This document shows, in pieces, positions 45,371 to 57,411 of a stretch of DNA of 64,000 nt. Numbering within the stretch: the first letter of the stretch is position 1; every line of letters starts with the position of its first letter. The notes below the pieces were generated by a model. That model was not told the DNA's origin and searched no databases. It was given only the letters and a program-made list of their open reading frames with translations. Position numbers and translations under genes: made by a program. The DNA comes from Beverwykella pulmonaria (taxonomy: Eukaryota > Ascomycota > Dothideomycetes > Pleosporales > Melanommataceae): contig BCHH01000003.1 of assembly GCA_001599595.1 (NCBI GenBank), forward strand, positions 1,796,263 to 1,860,262, given 5' to 3'.

Positions 45371-48300
45371 AGAATGCGGGTGTGCCGTTATGGACACGGG
45401 ACCTCAAGGCTCTTTTTGGATCGAAGAGAACAGGAACTCTCTTTGAATCGATATTGTTATATGGCGTATCTGCGTGGCATGGTAGGGATGAGCATATGCT
45501 GGGCGGCATTTTTAGACCCCTGCCGACCTTTTGGTCGCAGCGTCGTGCACCACTACATATCCTACATACACTTCTCTGGCAAGATCATTTTCTAGCTTCA
45601 TAGTGAAGTTGTCTATGTTTCACTGTGTTTTCCAGTATGTTTATTTGTATCATTGGCTTTGCTCCTTCACCCTTTATCTCATCCTTTTGTCCTTCATCTG
45701 TTATCGAATGAACGCAGCTTCTCTTCCACACACAAAAGTCTCTCTTTAACCAAAGAAGGAGGGCGAACCACTTATGGAGTGCTGCCTTTTCCCAAAACAG
45801 ATGCACTATAATCATATATAAAGTGGGCGCTAGGAGCCAGCTAACATTTATCGAACTTGTCATCTATAGAGTAGCGACTCTGTGTTTTCCGAAAACCCAG
45901 ACCATGGATCGGTATGCCCTCCACTAGTATCTTTCCAAATCGACATGTGAAAAGTATTATGGAGGATAGTTCCAGTCGGGAGCCCCCTGAAATGCTAACG
46001 TGATGAGTGGTATGCGATGCCCCCTGGGTATCTTCTCAAAACCAATATATAGATAGCGCATAGAGCGGAGGTGACTTCCGGCCAGGAGCCGTACGAAAAG
46101 CAACAACGAAGCAGAACGTGGTGCACCGGCTAGGTGTCTTCTGAGAGGACAAGGAGATAGAGTACAGGGGGTGAAGACTTGGTTGAGGGCATACTGAAAA
46201 GCCCCGTTTGAAGAAGGTATGGCATGCGACTGGAAGCATGTGCTTTCTTTCAAAGCCAGAGAGAGGGAGTACATGGAGTGTGTTCTAGCCTGGACTGTGC
46301 TGGATTGAGAGTATGAAGACAATATGGCATGGCGGCTGTCCGTCTTCTGAAATTGACAAAGAATCACGAAATGGAGTGGACTTGTGGGAGTCTCTAAAAA
46401 GAGGCGAGAGAACTTTGTATGGGGTTGTGTCTCTGTTCTCCTAGAAGACGTCATGAGTAGAGCTAATGATGCGGCAAAAAATAGGCCGAGACCATGACTA
46501 TGCGTTATCAGCTAGCTGGCCACAAAAATATCCTTTCAATATACAATACTGTAGGTATATTTAGTGGGAGTTTCTAAACCTATGAGTATGGAGAGGAATC
46601 AAGCTGTGTCTCTCTTCTGCTCAAAAAGAACAGCGTCCGAAAACATGATGGAGCCGAGCTGGCTGTGCGACGAGAAACAACAAAACGATCAGCGTATAGA
46701 TTCCTAGCTAGCTGTTTTCTAAAAGTATCACTGCTCAGCAACATTAATTATCCCCCAGCTTAAATCATTAAAAAAAAAATACGCATGAAACGGTAGGCTA
46801 AAATCGCGCCCTTTGTTGATTAAAAAATGCTCCAGACCATGACTCGATGATTGAAACTGGTAGCCTGCCAGAAGCACTTCAAGATTCGACCTATAGAGTG
46901 GAATGTTCCGGAACCCGTGACTTTTTGGACGTGGAGTAGAGTCTTGCGATGGCTTTGTGCTTCTCCTCTGTTTGAAAATCAAGACTACAAACACAGATAG
47001 AGTAGATTTAGTGGTGCTGCAAGAAAATCTACTGGAAAAAGCGTTTAGAGTAGCGGCTCTGATTCTTGAACAGTGGGGATCAGGAAAGTATGGAGTGGAA
47101 TGTTAGATCTTAGATTCTTGTAAAGCGTCGGAAGTCGATGAAAGGAGAAGAGCTGTGGATCTGGCAGCTCCTCTTAATGCAGAGTTTTGCGACGCATAGA
47201 GTGTGCCGAATAGCGTTCCTCCTATAATCTTTAGGACGTCGCCAAAAAGTATTCCTCAATCCGCGAAGGGTGAATTTCTCCTACAATTCCCCTGCACTAC
47301 GCGAGGGTGTGGCGCGCTAGCTTGGGCAGGTATGTAAATCTTTTCGCGAGTTCCTGGGTTTCTACGCTACAGATTATGTCTTATACACACAAGGCTTTGA
47401 AAGAAGCTATTCTATGGTTCAATTAGTAGCAAGACTAAAACTTCATCAACTTCGCCGTATGAGGGAGACCCGGAGGCTCTTAAAGGGCAATCATAGCAGA
47501 GCTATGCGGGACACTCGGTTCTGTCTTGTAGTCTAGCCAAGAGATTCGACTTTTATTTCCCATAGAGTGTGCCCCCAGGACTCGCTAGAAGATCGAAAAG
47601 TGAAGACTGTGGAGAAGCGATGTTAAGTTCGAGATGTTACCTAAAAGACTCCTGAGCATCTTACATATGATAGACAAAGGTGTTCCTCTCCTTATTCTCT
47701 CATGCGCGATCTATCGAATACCGTGCTTTATTCTCATACAAAAGTATCTTAGGTACGCAAGACTTATTGATTTTTAAATACAGCTTGTTTCCTACATGCA
47801 ACCTGTTTTCTACATCGGAAATCCACAACAACTTAGCCTGGACGTTTAATGGAGTGGATTGTGGAGCTTGGCCTTCTGCGAATACTAGTCAAAATACTGT
47901 ATGGAGTGGAGACGAGAATATTCATAGGTGAAATCAAGCGAGAGATATAGTGACAGTGGTGATGCTGTGGGAATTATACTTGGCAATGTTTCTCCTTCCT
48001 CTATTGTGTGTCCCTAGTTAATCTACCTTCAGAAGCCACCACCTTCCTCTTCTTAACACACAAATTTCTTTGAGAGCAGAAATCCGATGTCTGAAGACAT
48101 ATAGAGAGACGGACTCTAAGAGTGTGATGTTCCGAAACTTGTGGAGTGACTCGGTAGGTAGAGACTGTCTAACACTGCGCTGTGCTAAGTTAAACAGAAG
48201 TTGCGCACGATTCGTGCAAATTTTCAACGGCGGAATTTGATAGAGCGGTGTCTGTGAATTCTCTTTAAATGGCATACCGCGCAATCAAAGCAGTCGTGGA

Positions 48301-49567
48301 TGTGGTCCCGGACTTGATTCAAAGTCATCACTATCGAACAAAAAAGGATATTTGGAAGAACCTAAGAGAAAAACAGCCGCATGTCATTCCCAAATTATAC
48401 CCTTGAGCTACCATTCGAAAAAAACAGTAAGTGGGCATGCACCGTCAAACTTCCTCAGAGTCTGTAGGCTTTTCTCCTTACAAACATCGAGCTTTCTTCT
48501 ATACAGATGTGAGCATTTGACTAGAGCTAAGCTTGAGAGATGCAGAAAATTAGTGTTCATTAAAAGGCACATGAAGGCCCACATGAAGGTGTAAGCCCAG
48601 GACATCATACCGTCACGTGGATAGCCACTGACTAATCAGTCCATCATATATATATCAACTGTACATACATCACACCGAATACACATCTTGATACCCTTTC
48701 CTCCACACTCCTGCTTACAGAAGGTTTTCCTTATGGTGGAATAGAAAAGGTATATTTTCTCAGAATCGTCAATTCTGAAGTCTCTATTTCTAAAACAGCA
48801 GGGTATGGAATTGTGTCTCAATTAAAACAGGGTACTCATTTAAACGTCAATTTCTCCATTGCTGGCCCTTGAGCTGGCCGAATTGGATAAGAGATGATAC
48901 AATGGACTCCTGGCAACAGTTTTGACGATGTATCTAATCCAGTGATGATGGAAGACGAGCCATCTGGTCGAAGATCGAGCCTTTACCATGGCTGTAGAAA
49001 TCTTGACGTTCCACTGAAACTAGGAAGAGAAAAAAACATGAAAACGTGACTTCTGAAAGCTTCACTGTCTCATATCGTGGTTAATCCTCCTCACTATCTT
49101 TCAAGTTCTTTTCTGCTATCCCAACGTGTTGCTGCATAATCGAAGGACCATGCGTACGCAACCAAGTAGAAGAACTTCCAAAAATAAACGGCTCGGCAAT
49201 TAGCCTTTATAAGCCGCTCTCAATAACTGAGTGCATGGAATTGGAATGATGAGTCTCTAAGACTGGTTCTGTCCCCAAAACACATTATGGAACTGTATAT
49301 TTCCGAGGCCTTCAGGAACTCAGCCGGTTAAGATAAAGATGAAGTGTTTTGGACTTGAACGATATGTGCTAGAACATGGTTACGACTACGTACTTCCTAA
49401 AGTCGCTGGTGTAAAGGCAGATGAAGCTGTTATATGCATTTATGTGCGACACTTTGTTGCAAGATTTTGGTGACTGGGCGTGTGTTCAAATAAATGTCTA
49501 TAGGCCGCAATTATGGACTTAAATAGACTTGTTATATCGAAGCTACTTATTATCGCCAATAGTATGC
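45371..49567. other. 4.2-kb gene-free region with degenerate repeats
   Basis: No frame above about 165 residues and none with recognisable content. Short related segments recur: TAGAGTAGCGACTCTG at 45868 and TAGAGTAGCGGCTCTG at 47047; CATAGAGTGTGCC at 47195 and 47562; TATAGAG followed within 40 bp by GTTCCGGAAC or GTTCCGAAAC at 46882 and 48099; and repeated tcttct-nnn-aaa blocks between 46000 and 47000. The spacing is irregular. One MITE copy (48590-48719) lies inside. The type of the degenerate repeats is not identified. Confidence 0.55.
48590..48719 (+). mobile_element. MITE copy 1 (TGTAAG termini, TSD GAAGG)
   Basis: A 130-bp element with termini TGTAAGC and GCTTACA, flanked by GAAGG on both sides (48585-48589 and 48720-48724). 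The inner part (CACTGACTAATCAGTCC, then catatatatatca, then GTACATACATCACA) is nearly the same as in the copies at 53242 and 58183. It has no coding capacity. Termini and 5-bp duplication point to a DNA-transposon derivative. The autonomous parent is not in the window. Confidence 0.9.
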
Positions 49568-50859
49568 TTACAAGCTACTTCTCGCATATTCCTTCCCTTT
49601 AAGCTCCCTCACCCTCGCGAGTGCAGCATCTAGACTCTTCTTTGTATTCTCAAAGTAGATGTGCGAGAATTCGCTGCTCGCTTGTCCACTGATAGTTCTG
49701 GCTTGAATGCCGTGGCTAATCGTGCCGCCCTGAATGTAAGTTAGCTCATCGTCTTTCATACGTTTCAGGAAGAGCACTTGAAAGTGACAACTCACCCTCA
49801 TCAAATGGAAAGCCTTCGCAACTTCCCAGCGATCTTTCCTTGGATCCCAGCCTACAATTCTCGCATACTCATCGACAAGTTCATCCATCGTCGGCATTCC
49901 ACTCTTCGCCTGATTTTCAAGGTCATAGACCTCACCACCCTGATCATCTCTCGCCTTTCCTGGTCCACCAGAGATCCCCACCTTACTCGCACGATTCCAG
50001 TACGGGCCTACTGCATAAACGATATCCATAAGTGGGTGCCCAATGGTCGACAACTCCCAGTCCAGAATTGCAATAACCCTTGGCTCAGTAGGATGCAAAA
50101 TCACATTATCAAACTTGTAGTCGCCGTGCACAATGCTGGTTCGGTCCAAAGGAACGTTTTTCCGGATGTAGTCCACGATTTCGTCGAAGTTGGGATGCGC
50201 ACGGCCGAGCTCCTTGCCGGTTGAGATATCCTTGACTTTAGCTTGCTGGGCTTCAATGCGGGAGAAGGTATTGCAGTGGCGTGTGTAGAATCCGGTTTTC
50301 TTGCCAAAACCTTCTAGGCCGATAGAATCAGGGTCGATGGAGTGTAGCCAGGCGAGAGTCGAGACGAGAGAGAACCAGGCAGAGCGTCGTTCAGTTGGTG
50401 AGAGATCTTTGAGGTCGGGATCGGTTATTATTCTACCTTTTACGAATTCCATGACCTGATCTACAGTCAGTGATCAATCCTGGAGGTGAATATCCCCACA
50501 CGTGATGCAAGCAAAGTGAGACTTACGTAGAACGGCGTCCCAATGACCGAGTCATCCATACACAGACAATAAACCTTGGGTACAGGAAAGCCTTCCACTG
50601 ATCCCAACGCTTTGATAACCCTATACTCTCGATCGACCTGGTGAGCAACCGGCGAGATGATAGTCCCAGAAGGTTTCTTCCTCAGGATGAAGCGGGTATT
50701 GACTGCATCGTCTATGAAGTAGGTCGGATTACTTTGTCCATATCCAATCTTTGTCGATACAATCGGGAGTTTCAGACCTGGAACATGGTCGACGAGATAT
50801 TTCCCAAGCGCGTCATCGTCCAGGTCGTGCCGGGTTTTCGATTTCGTGATTCCAGACAT
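49568..50859 (-). CDS. Phosphotransferase (aminoglycoside phosphotransferase/ACAD10-like kinase fold)
   Basis: Three exons, 50527-50859, 49796-50455 and 49568-49729, give 384 residues. The N-lobe has KIGYGQSNPTYFI, RFILRKKPSG and HQVDREYRVIKAL. The C-lobe has TSIVHGDYKFDNVILHP with the catalytic HGDxxxxN motif, then VIAILDWELSTIGHPLMDI with the metal Asp, the APH-family signature. After exon 2 a 66-base intron (49730-49795, GTGAGT..GCTAAC..CAG) is in frame and stop-free. Removing it joins HLMR to GGTISHGIQARTISGQASS, which matches the family, so I treat it as spliced. Homologues form the kinase half of ACAD10/11-like proteins. The substrate of the fungal single-domain proteins is unknown to me. 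Antibiotic resistance is not implied. Confidence 0.88.
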
Positions 50860-52307
50860 TGTTCTCTTTCAGGTTGATGTACTTCTAGAGATGTAGTTTT
50901 GGAATATCTGCAAACTATATGACTACATGTTGAAGGGTTTGAGATGTAGTTCGGTGTCGGTTCGAGTAAGCTTCATCGAGCTGAAGTTAGCCTCGGCGAT
51001 TTGTTGTGAAAGTATCTTGATCGGGCTAGCGTCTGCGGGGTTCGGGAGTACGACAAGCAGCGTTGAGGCTCTCTGAACATCCGTATTGCGCCGTAGCAAA
51101 GTGCTACTTTGCGCGAATATACCACTGGCATGGGTTGAAGGCTTGAATGTATGGTGCAGGGAATGGGTCTTGTTTTCTTTGTCAGCTGCTTGCTTCGTCA
51201 TCAATCAATGCGGCATATATATGGGTATCCGAACACCACACCCAACGACATCGAATCGAATGAGCACCAACACGAACAAGACGGACCACCCTCGCACACG
51301 AAACTCAACCCAACGAGACCACGAATATTTCATATATCTTTCATCGCTGCTTCTTCTTTCATTTGGTTTGGTAGCTAGATACAACGAAATTGCAAATAGT
51401 CTACTGCCAAACCTCCACGGTGATGAATCTCCCTCCTTCAGTGCATTGCTGCTTCGGACATCGCATGACTGCGAGTCGCCCTCCTACCCCTGTGTGATAC
51501 CCTTATATCACACACACACCTTTCCTCCACTGCAGTATGATTTCGTGAAGGATTACTCTTTAATTTGCAAGGTTGCGTTTGACCTCGTACCGTTCTTTGT
51601 GTTTTGTAGTAGAGAAGTTTAGTTTGCTGGTGGACAATAAGGAACAACAGAGCACCAAGTTATGGTTTCCTTTGCACAGGATTGGGCTAAGTACTGCTCT
51701 GATTGTCCTCTCGCAGATTGCTTTTAGCTTGCTGGAGATGAGGATTTGGGACTAGTTATAGCTTAGCCTGTTACTTCCTTCTAGCTCATTACTTCAGTTA
51801 TACGTCAGACCGACGTCGAGCTTCGCTCGCTGATTAACCTAGGGGTAGGCTCGTTTGGTGTAGCGACAACACTTTGAAGGATGGAAGCTGTGATTAATTG
51901 TAGACTGTAGATATTGATTGACATGAAAAAACAGGAATTGCAGGCTCCTGTCTCCTTGCATGTCTCTAGGCACCCGGGGTGTTGGGTGCAATTGTACTCC
52001 CATCCGTTCAGCCTCATGATGCACGCTCCCTGCGATGTCGCGTCATTAGAGTCCAGCAAGGCTATATTGTTGGACGTCGCCAGCTCTATACATCTAAGGC
52101 ACCCTCCCTAATTTCTTAACCATCTTTTTCTCCTCTCTGAGCTTAGTGTACACATCATGTAGCATCATCATTGGTCGCTAGGTTTGTGATGGATTTACTC
52201 CTTTGAGGATGATGTTTCTATTTTAAAAGTAATATCCAGCATTAAGACAGTGCGAAATCGCAACATGTCGCACATCAACTTATCTCAACTGAATTAGCCC
52301 GTTCAAT
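50860..52307. other. Intergenic, no gene supported
   Basis: 1.45 kb. The 178-residue plus frame at 51086-51622 is Ser/His-rich without family resemblance. No RNA gene or repeat is recognised. Confidence 0.5.
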
Positions 52308-53520
52308 ATGGCAGAAGGAAAACCAGGCAAGTCAGTACCTGTAGGAAATCGAGCCTTTCTAACACTCTACAGTCGCCGATAGCGTGTACTTTTATGCACC
52401 GAACAAAGTCGGTCCCGCCCTCTTCGCCGCCCTCTTCCTGATCTCAGGCATAGTCCACCTCTGGCAATGCATTCGATATAAAGCGTTCAGGATCACTGCA
52501 CTTCATCCAGTTTGTTGCCTCTTGTTCACAGTGGGTTTCGCATTACGAGAATATGGCGCGTTCCACTATTCCAACCTTACCGTCTACATCATAAGCACCA
52601 TTTGCATTTACTGCGCACCGTAAGTCCTCAGCATCCATGCCGAGATCATCGATCAAGGAAACTAATACACCAGTGCAGACCCATCCTCGAGCTGGCCAAT
52701 TATCACGTCCTAGGCCGCATTCTCTACTATGTTCCTTACTTCGCACCCCTCCATCTAGGTCGCACACTTACTACATTCAGTACACTCTCCTTCGTTGTTG
52801 AGATTTTGAACGCACTCGGTGTCGCAAATCTTGCGAATCCAAATCTTTTGCAGTCCTGCCAGGATTTGGGCCATATTCTCATGAAGACTGCGCTGATTGC
52901 TCAAGTGGCTGTCATCTCCGTCTTCATCGTCGTCAGTGCCATCTTCCACCATTGATGTTAGAGAGCGGGCATACGGAACAGAAAGGTGCAGGGACCTCTG
53001 TGGACAATGTACTTCAGCACGGCATTAATCCTGGTGCGCACAATATACCGCATCGTGGAACACTTTAGTGTGTCCCGGGTACTGGCCAACCCGCCGCCGG
53101 ACTGGGATCTAATGAGCCTTTCACCAATCGTCCGCTACGAGTGGTTTTTCTACGTTTTTGAGGCTGCACTAATGCTGGAGAACTCTGTTATTTAGAATGC
53201 CTGGCATCCGCGACGGTACTTGCCTAAATACTACCACGTATTGTAAGCCGAGGACACCATAATGTCACGTGGATATGCCACTGACTAATCAGTCCGTCAT
53301 ATATATATCAGCTGTACATACATCACATACAATACACATCTTGACACCTTTTCCTCCGCCCTCCAGCTTACACGTATACCTTGCGCAAGATGGGAAGACA
53401 GAGCTGCTGGGGCCAGGGTGGAAAGATGATCAGAATTGGATCATGACGTTCTTAGATCCATGCGGGCTGACAGCTATGCTTACTAGGAGTAGTCGGGGGA
53501 AGAAGGAAAAGCCGTTTTAG
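52308..53520 (+). pseudogene. RTA1-like membrane protein gene, inactivated
   Basis: RTA1-family proteins are seven-helix fungal membrane proteins linked to lipid export and drug tolerance. Exon 1 (52308-52326) joins through a GC-AG intron (GCAAGT..CAG, 52327-52372) to VADSVYFYAPNKVGPALFAALF. Exon 2 ends at 52619 and exon 3 starts at 52679 (PPILELANYHVLGRILYYVPYFAP). Then three in-frame stops occur: TGA at 52953 and TAG at 52959 between AIFHH and RAGIRNRKVQGPL, and TAG near 53193 where related proteins have Trp (NSVI-stop-NAWHPRRYLP). All three could arise by C-to-T or G-to-A change. A MITE (53242-53372) splits HVYLAQDG. The C terminus to the stop at 53518 is still recognisable (ELLGPGWKD, FLDPCGL). 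The gene is dead unless read through. Confidence 0.85.
53242..53372 (+). mobile_element. MITE copy 2 inside RTA1 (TSD CGTAT), carries splice sites
   Basis: A 131-bp element with termini TGTAAGC and GCTTACA, flanked by CGTAT (53237-53241 and 53373-53377). It lies in the RTA1 coding sequence between His-Val and Tyr-Leu. Its own terminus gives a GTAAGC donor at 53243, and an internal pyrimidine tract ending CTCCAG gives an acceptor at 53365-53366. Removing 53243-53366 as an intron would keep the reading frame and add only Phe-Leu-His-Val. Confidence 0.92.
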
Positions 53521-55044
53521 GAGACGAATGGATATAAGAATGTACCACTCGTTAGAGCTAATGGTACAGACAGAGTGTAAGCATAATTGCTCGCAGAGGC
53601 CGTCGTTTTCGTGTTGGAAGATTTAGCTTTTATATACCTCTTAAATTTTATGTTCCAAATGAAAAACACCTTTACCGTGACACTTAGCGCCTACAGATAA
53701 CAGTAGACACAGAAGGGCGCAGGTTGCTGCTGACTGCTGCAAAGTGCAGCGAGGTGCGGCAACTCTTAGCAAGCCGCCCCTACATAACCACGCAGAGGCC
53801 TTGAGTCGGCGCACGGCCCTGCCCTCTATGAATATCTTTCGCGCTCTTTAAGAGCTTCATTTCTCTTCACGCAACGACCTAAAAGTTTACTAGAACCGTA
53901 CGTAGTAATTATCTATTTGCTTCTTTGGAGTTGAATTTCCCCTACGCGTAGCTCTCGTGACACCTTCTTAAAGATGAAGCTACGCCGCAACGTGACCATC
54001 CCCGCTTTCTTACGCATATTTCAGTGAAGAGGTACTCTGACACCTCATCTGCACCTATCCTAATAAGTGGTACAACCTAGCCTTTTCCGGCGACAATTTT
54101 TAGTGTAACACAGCCCCCATTTAGCCTACTGGCTCCGTCCGGAGTTACCCCTCTTAAAGCAACTCTCTCAATAAAATAAGACGCATGTTATCTCTTGGAG
54201 ATGCTGCTCGTGGTTTAATCAAGTGTTTAGTCTAGTAATATCGTCCATAAAGGCAATACATCGCCCGGAGGCATTAAGCTGAGTTGTTATCTAACTTCCT
54301 ACCATTCCCAAGCGAGGAGTCAAAGCAGTCGAAATGTAAGTTAGCTCAGATATCTTACTCTCGTCTACTTACTGCCGGCCTTGCAGGTGCCAGGAAATTC
54401 GTCAAATTAAAAGATGTCCCGGCTGCGGTACTCTTGGTGGCGTGCTCTCATCTAACTTTCGAGCATGCCCTCTCAAAGCAAGGACTGCCAGCTGCGGAGG
54501 CACAGTCAGTCGGAACAATTATATTCGAGGCAACCTCTGTCCCCACTGTATGGAGATGAAAAGACAGAGGGAGGCGAGGATGAGGATGGCAAGCCTGAAA
54601 CGTTATTAATAGGCTAGACTATAAATTGGCGGACTGGATATGTCATGGGTTAAACCCTCAGACTTCAGATTTATTCTATTCAAGACTTGGCCTCCTTTCT
54701 ACTTACTTTCCTAGCCATCATGACCCCAACTAGTATGCTGTGATGAATTATCCATAATTCGTGTGTGACGATCATGGTTGGTAGATTGGACAGTCAACGT
54801 ATGCCAGGCCTCAGGGACTAGCGCGCTGGCCGTTACAATGGCCTGGGGCCTCCATCAACAAGGAAAGGATGGTCGCGATGAGCTATCATATATCGTGGCG
54901 AGTAACGCCCGACTGAGCATGCAAAAACCCGTCACGATCAGCTATCGCAGCTACGCTCGAATACTATGGTCTGGGCTCGACGCTTCCAGCGTGCTATTAC
55001 CTGTATATATAAATCGTGGAGTCCCCGCACCGTGATAGCTCCTC
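53521..55044. other. Intergenic, decayed sequence
   Basis: 1.5 kb with stop-rich short frames. A plus-frame segment near 54380-54590 (RCPGCGTLGG, CPHCM) has paired Cys and could be a relic of a transposon protein, but this is not secure. Nothing else is recognised. Confidence 0.4.
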
Positions 55045-55350
55045 ACATGAGGGCCGTTACTACTAAACCTACCAGCTAGCCTATTAACTAAAACAGTTAG
55101 TATCTTTATTATAGTAGACGTGGTCACTAATTCACCCAGGCCTATGCCTTAAGGGGGGGTGCCACGTTCAGAGCTGGTTCCGACGGTCTCGCATGGGAGT
55201 GCAGGACTCTCAACTGAGTTGATAATATACGAACACGAGGGGCTATGTAGGGTATATAGTTTTCTCGACGTTCCTGAGTAATCCTCAAGGATTCATCTCA
55301 ATACAATCGTACACCTACATTCAAGCTTCCTACTTACGAAAACCCTCACA
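55045..55350. mobile_element. Degenerate LTR-like relic
   Basis: It starts near ATGAGGGCCGTTACTACT and ends CCCTCACA. It shares the segment gag-taatcctcaaggattcatctc with the solo LTR at 28257-28469. No clean target duplication remains. Probably a mutated copy of the same LTR family. The left border is uncertain. Confidence 0.4.
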
Positions 55351-55437
55351 TGTATCCTGCGTACAAATAAGCGTCTAGAACATATCGCTACGTGTCGGGA
55401 AAAGAGTGCCTAAAAGTACTATATGCTTGAACTAGAG

Positions 55438-55640
55438 TGTCACGTATATCACGTGTTCTACTATGTCACGTGTATCATGTATGTCACGTGTCTCACATGA
55501 CATACCATATGTCCTATTCTGGCTAGCTCACCCTTCATGGGTATATATAGTCGTCGTGCGAGCAGTCAGCTCTTCACGGCTTTCTCACTCTTTATACACA
55601 CTTTCCATCAGACAGTTGACTTCCGCCTCTACTCGTGACA
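55438..55640. mobile_element. Solo LTR with TSD TAGAG
   Basis: A 203-bp unit begins TGTCACG and ends CGTGACA (7-bp inverted termini), flanked by TAGAG on both sides (55433-55437 and 55641-55645). The first 60 bp repeat CACGT motifs four to five times, and a TATATA box lies in the middle near 55543. No internal element sequence follows, so it is a solo LTR. It belongs to a family different from that at 28257. Confidence 0.85.
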
Positions 55641-56144
55641 TAGAGCCCCATACTAAGATTAATGAGAGGAGATTGGACTAGTTGCACAACATTCGTTTTT
55701 GCAGAAGATCTTAGCGCAAAGCGACCATAATTCTGAAGCTTACGCTTATTACGCCGCTCTACAGTTACACGTAACCATTTCTAGCGCTACAAAGGGCAAG
55801 TAAATCATGGTAACTATCGGTTGACCGACAGCTTCGCATACCAGTCTGCAAGCACGTCTTGCAATACTAGCTGCAAAGGATGGTCTTCTCGGAGTACCGT
55901 CGCTTTTAAGGCTACAACATACTCCGGCAGCTCTACAGAGACTAGCGAATTTCTTAATCATGCTCCCACCCCCACACTATTGTACTGAACGCCAAAAGTG
56001 CAAGTTTGGATTTCAAGAAGTTGGATTTCGAAGAAATTAGATTTCTAGTTTAACTTTGATAATCTGCCTTCACCACCCACATCATGCAGTGTATATAAGA
56101 GACGCTCTGCTATGGAGGTGGGCGGGGAGGAGGCTGCACAGTAT
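55641..56144. other. Intergenic
   Basis: About 500 bp between the solo LTR and the WD40 relic. No feature is supported. Confidence 0.5.
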
Positions 56145-57310
56145 CTATGAAGCTACTTTCATGACCATTACTCTTCCTGAAGTGTACCCAAGACCAACAC
56201 TACTTCTGTAAACGGCAACGCAGTCTGGCTGATACTCAGGAGATAGCCAAAGGATTGGCCCAGTTTGAGTGCACACCCACTGGTCTTTAAAGAATATGGT
56301 GCCTGGAGACTGCAGATGGTGGTTGGCAAGACTGGTAGGGGATAGAGATGGGAGAAAGAAGGATTCTCTATTGGTTTGGAGATGATTACCATCGCCAGAG
56401 AAAGAAAGATTATGAATGACATAGCCGGCATCCAGTGTCTGCAGCAGACCGCCTGATCCGGCGTCCCACAGCTTGACGGTGTTGTCGTGCGATGCTGACA
56501 CCAGCTTCTTGCTGTCTGGCGAGAAGGTCACGGCATTGATGGAATTTGAATGGCCTTTGAGCGTCTGCAACACAGCGCCCGACCTGACGTCCCACAGATT
56601 GACGGTTTTGTTGTTTGATGCCAACGCTAGCGTCTTTGGGAGGAAGATACCGCTTGATCTGACTTTTCTCGACATTGACTACAAGCGTGCCGACAGCCTC
56701 TACATCACATACGTCTTGCTTGAGTGATTTTGACATAACCTGTATACAACATTTGGCTATTTTTTATGTGCTTGCTTCTCGTCCACCCACAGATCAGGAT
56801 CTTCACACCTCTTGTTGTCAAGGAGAAAGTTGTGGAATGATGGGTGATGCAGCTGAAGCGGGTGGCTGTCTGCCTTGGGAATGTCTAGAATCGCATGAAG
56901 ATCTTTGAGTACCTGGTCAATCCTTTGCTTTGCGATACTGAGCAGCTTGTGAAGCGAGCTGGCAGAGAGCTGCGAGAAGAGTATTACAATGCTGCTAAGA
57001 ATGTGCTGTAGCATGCCATTCAGAGCTGCTCGTTCTTCTGTTGAATACTCTGGCTGAATTGGCTTCTTTAGAACGGTGGTGTAGAGGTTATTGAGATGCT
57101 CTTCTGGTGCAGTAGTGGAAGTGCTGCTCTCTAGCAGAGTCCGTACCCTCTCATCCGCAAACAGGCCTTCTTGAATAAACCAACACGCAGTCTCAGCCCA
57201 AATGAACAAACTACCTGCGGTCTCGATTAACTGTCTAACAATTTCATTGCCTAGCCAGCCGGCATCCAGACATTGCTCCCCTCTAATAAGTCGAAAATTG
57301 TGCTCCAGGC
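56145..57310 (-). pseudogene. Truncated NACHT-WD40 (NLR-like) gene relic
   Basis: Reading down from 57310: NFRLIRGEQCLDAGWLGNE, AGSLFIWAETACWFIQEG, APEEHLNNLYTTVLKK, LFSQLSASSLHKLL, LKDLHAILDIPKADSHPLQL and HHPSFHNFLLDNKRCEDPDLWVDEKQAHKK. These are the region after the NACHT ATPase in fungal STAND receptors. A stop near 56757 follows. Then KTVNLWDVRSGAVLQTLKGH and KTVKLWD-type NTVKLWDAGSGGLLQTL are WD40 units, ending in a stop at 56145. The NACHT core with its P-loop and the N-terminal effector domain are absent. A transposase fragment lies at the broken 5' end. Intact relatives act in non-self recognition and programmed cell death. Confidence 0.8.
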
Positions 57311-57411
57311 TTAAGCTTTAGCTATGCCATTTGTGCAGGGTCAATGCACGCCAAAGGTCGATGCACCCTGAACACCAAACCACCTCAAGCTTCAACACCA
57401 CTTACTGCCAA

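Noticed and set aside
51086..51622. 178-residue plus-strand open frame
   Set aside because: Ser/His/Pro-rich translation without a recognisable domain and without supporting context.
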